Shown one piece after another: positions 5,697 to 7,108 of a stretch of DNA of 7,108 nt. The stretch spans positions 1 through 7,108 of the forward strand of contig JABMQV010000208.1 of NCBI GenBank assembly GCA_013203065.1, written 5' to 3'. The stretch is from Desulfobacteraceae bacterium. Its GTDB lineage: Bacteria > Desulfobacterota > DSM-4660 > Desulfatiglandales > Desulfatiglandaceae. Positions within the stretch are counted from its first letter, which is position 1. Every line of letters begins with the position of its first letter. A program made the translations under genes and the position numbers. A model generated the notes under the pieces. That model saw only the letters and a list, made by a program, of their open reading frames with translations, made no database searches and was not told the DNA's origin.

Positions 5697-6926
5697 TCAG
5701 ACAATCCCCTCTTCTTTGAGTTTCAGCATCTCTTCCTCCGAGATACCCAAAAGCCCACCGTATATCTCTTGGTTGTGCTCGCCAGGGTAGGGGGCCGGTT
5801 CGGATAATCCGGCCTGGTACTCGGTGAAGTGTATGGGGAATCCCGCTGTCTTTATCCCGGTTGGGCCACTTTTTGGATGCCTCAGTTCCTGGATCATCCC
5901 CCTGTGTTTGAGTTGAGGGTCTTCCAGGACCTGGTTGATCTCAGGCACTGAATCACAGGCCACCCTCTTCTCTCTCAACCGTTCAAGGGCCTCCTCCACG
6001 CTAAGATCACTCAACCATTGGAGTACAATCTCTTCCACCTCATCCGAATTCTTGGAACGGCCTTCCTGTGTCTTGAACCGAGGGTCCTCCTTCAGGTCTT
6101 CTCTTCCAAGCGCCGCTGTAAAGGCCTCCCATTGATCATTGGTGGCCACACAGATGATGACATATCCATCCTTTGCCTGATACGCATTCCAAGGGGCCAG
6201 TCTGGGGTTCCGGTTCCCCGTCCTCATGGGGATTCCCCGATCGAGATGGAGGTCCAGGGCTTCATCCATGATCATGGAGAAACAGGCATCCTGCATGGAG
6301 ATGTCAATCCTTTCGCCCTTTCCGGTCTTCTCACGGGAGTAAAGGGCGGCCAGGATACCGGAAAGGCCGTACATGGCAGGTATCATATCCCCAATCCAGG
6401 CCCCGCAGCGGGTGGGCGGGCCATCGGGAAAACCTGTAACCCCCATAATCCCGCTGGTCCCCTGGATGGTCAGGTCAAAGGCGGTACGTTCCCTGTATGG
6501 TCCGTCCTGACCATAGCCCGAGATTGAACAATAGATGATCTTGGGGTTAATCTCTTTCAATCTCTCGTAGTCGAACCCCAACCGATCCATACTCCCGGGG
6601 GCAAAATTCTCCAGGACCACATCCCCTATCTCTACCAGGCGTTTGAGGATTTCTTTTCCCTTCTCGTTTCTCATGTTGAGGGAAACGCTTTTCTTGCCGC
6701 GATTCCGCTTCAGGTATAGCAGGGAGACATCAATGTCGTTCTTGCTCTGATAGTTGATACCTTCAGGACCAGCAAATGGAGGATTCCACCTGCAGGGGTC
6801 GCCAACCTTTGGCCGCTCAATCTTGATCACCTCAGCGCCCATGGCAGCCAGATTCATACTGACAAAAGGTCCTGACAGATACGCTGTCAGGTCGATAACC
6901 CTCACGCCTTCAAGATGGCTTTTCAT
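5697..6926 (-). CDS. Class III CoA-transferase (CaiB/BaiF family)
   Basis: Cytoplasmic enzyme of 409 residues that moves CoA from a donor thioester (often succinyl-CoA or acetyl-CoA) to an organic acid. Family features in order: LEGVRVIDLTAYLSGPF (5-21) and MGAEVIKIERP (29-39) of the N-terminal Rossmann-like part; KRNRGKKSVSLNM (73-85); VLENFAPGSMDRLGF (104-118); ISGYGQDGPY (135-144); GFPDGPP (165-171); then CGAWIGD (174-180), whose D180 aligns with catalytic D169 of formyl-CoA transferase; and REKTGKGERIDISMQDA (198-214). The C-terminus has the usual PGEHNQEIYGGLLG (381-394). Length is normal and nothing is missing. Start: the ATG at 6926 has GGGAGGG 4 bases upstream; an open frame to 6965 would add 13 atypical residues. 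It leads the TRAP genes, so it likely activates the imported acid. Substrate and donor cannot be read; related proteins are often mislabelled carnitine dehydratase. Confidence 0.94.
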   Translation of the reverse strand: MKSHLEGVRVIDLTAYLSGPFVSMNLAAMGAEVIKIERPKVGDPCRWNPPFAGPEGINYQSKNDIDVSLLYLKRNRGKKSVSLNMRNEKGKEILKRLVEIGDVVLENFAPGSMDRLGFDYERLKEINPKIIYCSISGYGQDGPYRERTAFDLTIQGTSGIMGVTGFPDGPPTRCGAWIGDMIPAMYGLSGILAALYSREKTGKGERIDISMQDACFSMIMDEALDLHLDRGIPMRTGNRNPRLAPWNAYQAKDGYVIICVATNDQWEAFTAALGREDLKEDPRFKTQEGRSKNSDEVEEIVLQWLSDLSVEEALERLREKRVACDSVPEINQVLEDPQLKHRGMIQELRHPKSGPTGIKTAGFPIHFTEYQAGLSEPAPYPGEHNQEIYGGLLGISEEEMLKLKEEGIV

Positions 6927-6930
6927 CAAT

Positions 6931-6937
6931 CCCTCCC
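6931..6937 (-). promoter_or_regulatory. Ribosome-binding site deciding the CoA-transferase start
   Basis: GGGAGGG on the minus strand, 4 bases before the ATG at 6926. No comparable site precedes the alternative ATG at 6965. Confidence 0.65.
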
Positions 6938-6958
6938 GTAAGATTAAGAATTGAAACC

Positions 6959-6979
6959 CCGGCAACCTCTCTTAGCCGG
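6959..6979 (-). other. Small hairpin in the CoA-transferase leader
   Basis: CCGGC and GCCGG form a perfect 5-base stem around an 11-base loop, about 33 bases before the CoA-transferase start. No T-run follows. It may be a leader structure; too short to name. Confidence 0.25.
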
Positions 6980-7049
6980 TTAAATAGTCTCTGAACGAAA
7001 ACCTTGAAATGAAAACGAACACAACATCAATCATGAAGTTTTTCTGAGT

Positions 7050-7063
7050 TGGAATTAATTCCA
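7050..7063. repeat. 14-base perfect palindrome TGGAATTAATTCCA
   Basis: Perfect palindrome in the leader of the CoA-transferase gene, about 124 bases before its start. It is built from the same TGGAAT/ATTCCA words as the repeat arms at 2184-2211 and 2370-2402, and abuts the 7-base tandem repeat. It could be a repeat remnant or an operator. Confidence 0.5.
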
Positions 7064-7067
7064 TTAA

Positions 7068-7095
7068 TCCAAAACCTAAAATCTAAAATCCAAAA
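7068..7095. repeat. 7-base tandem repeat, four units
   Basis: Four consecutive 7-base units, TCCAAAA, CCTAAAA, TCTAAAA and TCCAAAA, with consensus YCYAAAA. This is intergenic low-complexity DNA at the upstream border of the gene block, close to the window edge, so it may continue beyond it. Confidence 0.8.
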
Positions 7096-7108
7096 TCGTG
7101 CCTGAACA

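Noticed and set aside
6018..6527. 169-codon plus-strand open frame
   Set aside because: Antisense shadow of the CoA-transferase; the minus-strand protein is strongly conserved in motif content and this one is not recognisable.
7086..7108. Sigma-54-like promoter on the minus strand (AGGCAC-N5-TGGAT)
   Set aside because: The -24 element is good but the -12 element has GA instead of the required GC, and it overlaps the 7-base repeat.

Overview
All six convincing genes lie on the minus strand, so the window reads right to left. Transcription order is: a class III (CaiB/BaiF-type) CoA-transferase (6926-5697); a complete three-gene TRAP transporter, dctP (5604-4570), dctQ (4391-3885) and dctM (3773-2472); then, after a 388-base gap, a stand-alone AccB-type biotin carboxyl carrier protein (2083-1574) and a biotin-dependent carboxyltransferase of the pyruvate carboxylase B / oxaloacetate decarboxylase alpha / transcarboxylase 5S family (1495-32). 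No RNA genes, CRISPR arrays, transposases or phage genes were seen.

The gene content (TRAP uptake, class III CoA-transferase, split biotin carboxylase components), the strong purine-rich ribosome-binding sites and the simple-sequence repeats in AT-rich gaps suggest an anaerobic Gram-negative bacterium, most likely a Desulfobacterota (deltaproteobacterial) sulfate reducer or syntroph. This is inference from style; no marker gene is present.

The first block (CoA-transferase plus TRAP) looks like one transcription unit with gaps of about 90-180 bases. The binding protein would capture an organic acid in the periplasm, DctQM would import it with the ion gradient, and the CoA-transferase would activate it to a CoA thioester. 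The second block encodes a biotin carrier and a carboxyltransferase but no biotin carboxylase in view. The biotin carboxylase may lie beyond the left edge, be shared with fatty-acid synthesis, or be unnecessary if the enzyme is a transcarboxylase or decarboxylase.

The carboxyltransferase keeps its metal and catalytic residues but differs from pyruvate carboxylases at several positions around the substrate site, so its substrate is uncertain. The two blocks are separated by a gap holding oppositely oriented 8-base tandem repeats that form a 28-base imperfect inverted repeat, plus a 17-base operator-like dyad. A related palindrome and a 7-base tandem repeat lie upstream of the first gene. Nothing here proves a new system. 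The best leads are the divergent carboxyltransferase with its AccB-type carrier, and the repeat-rich borders.
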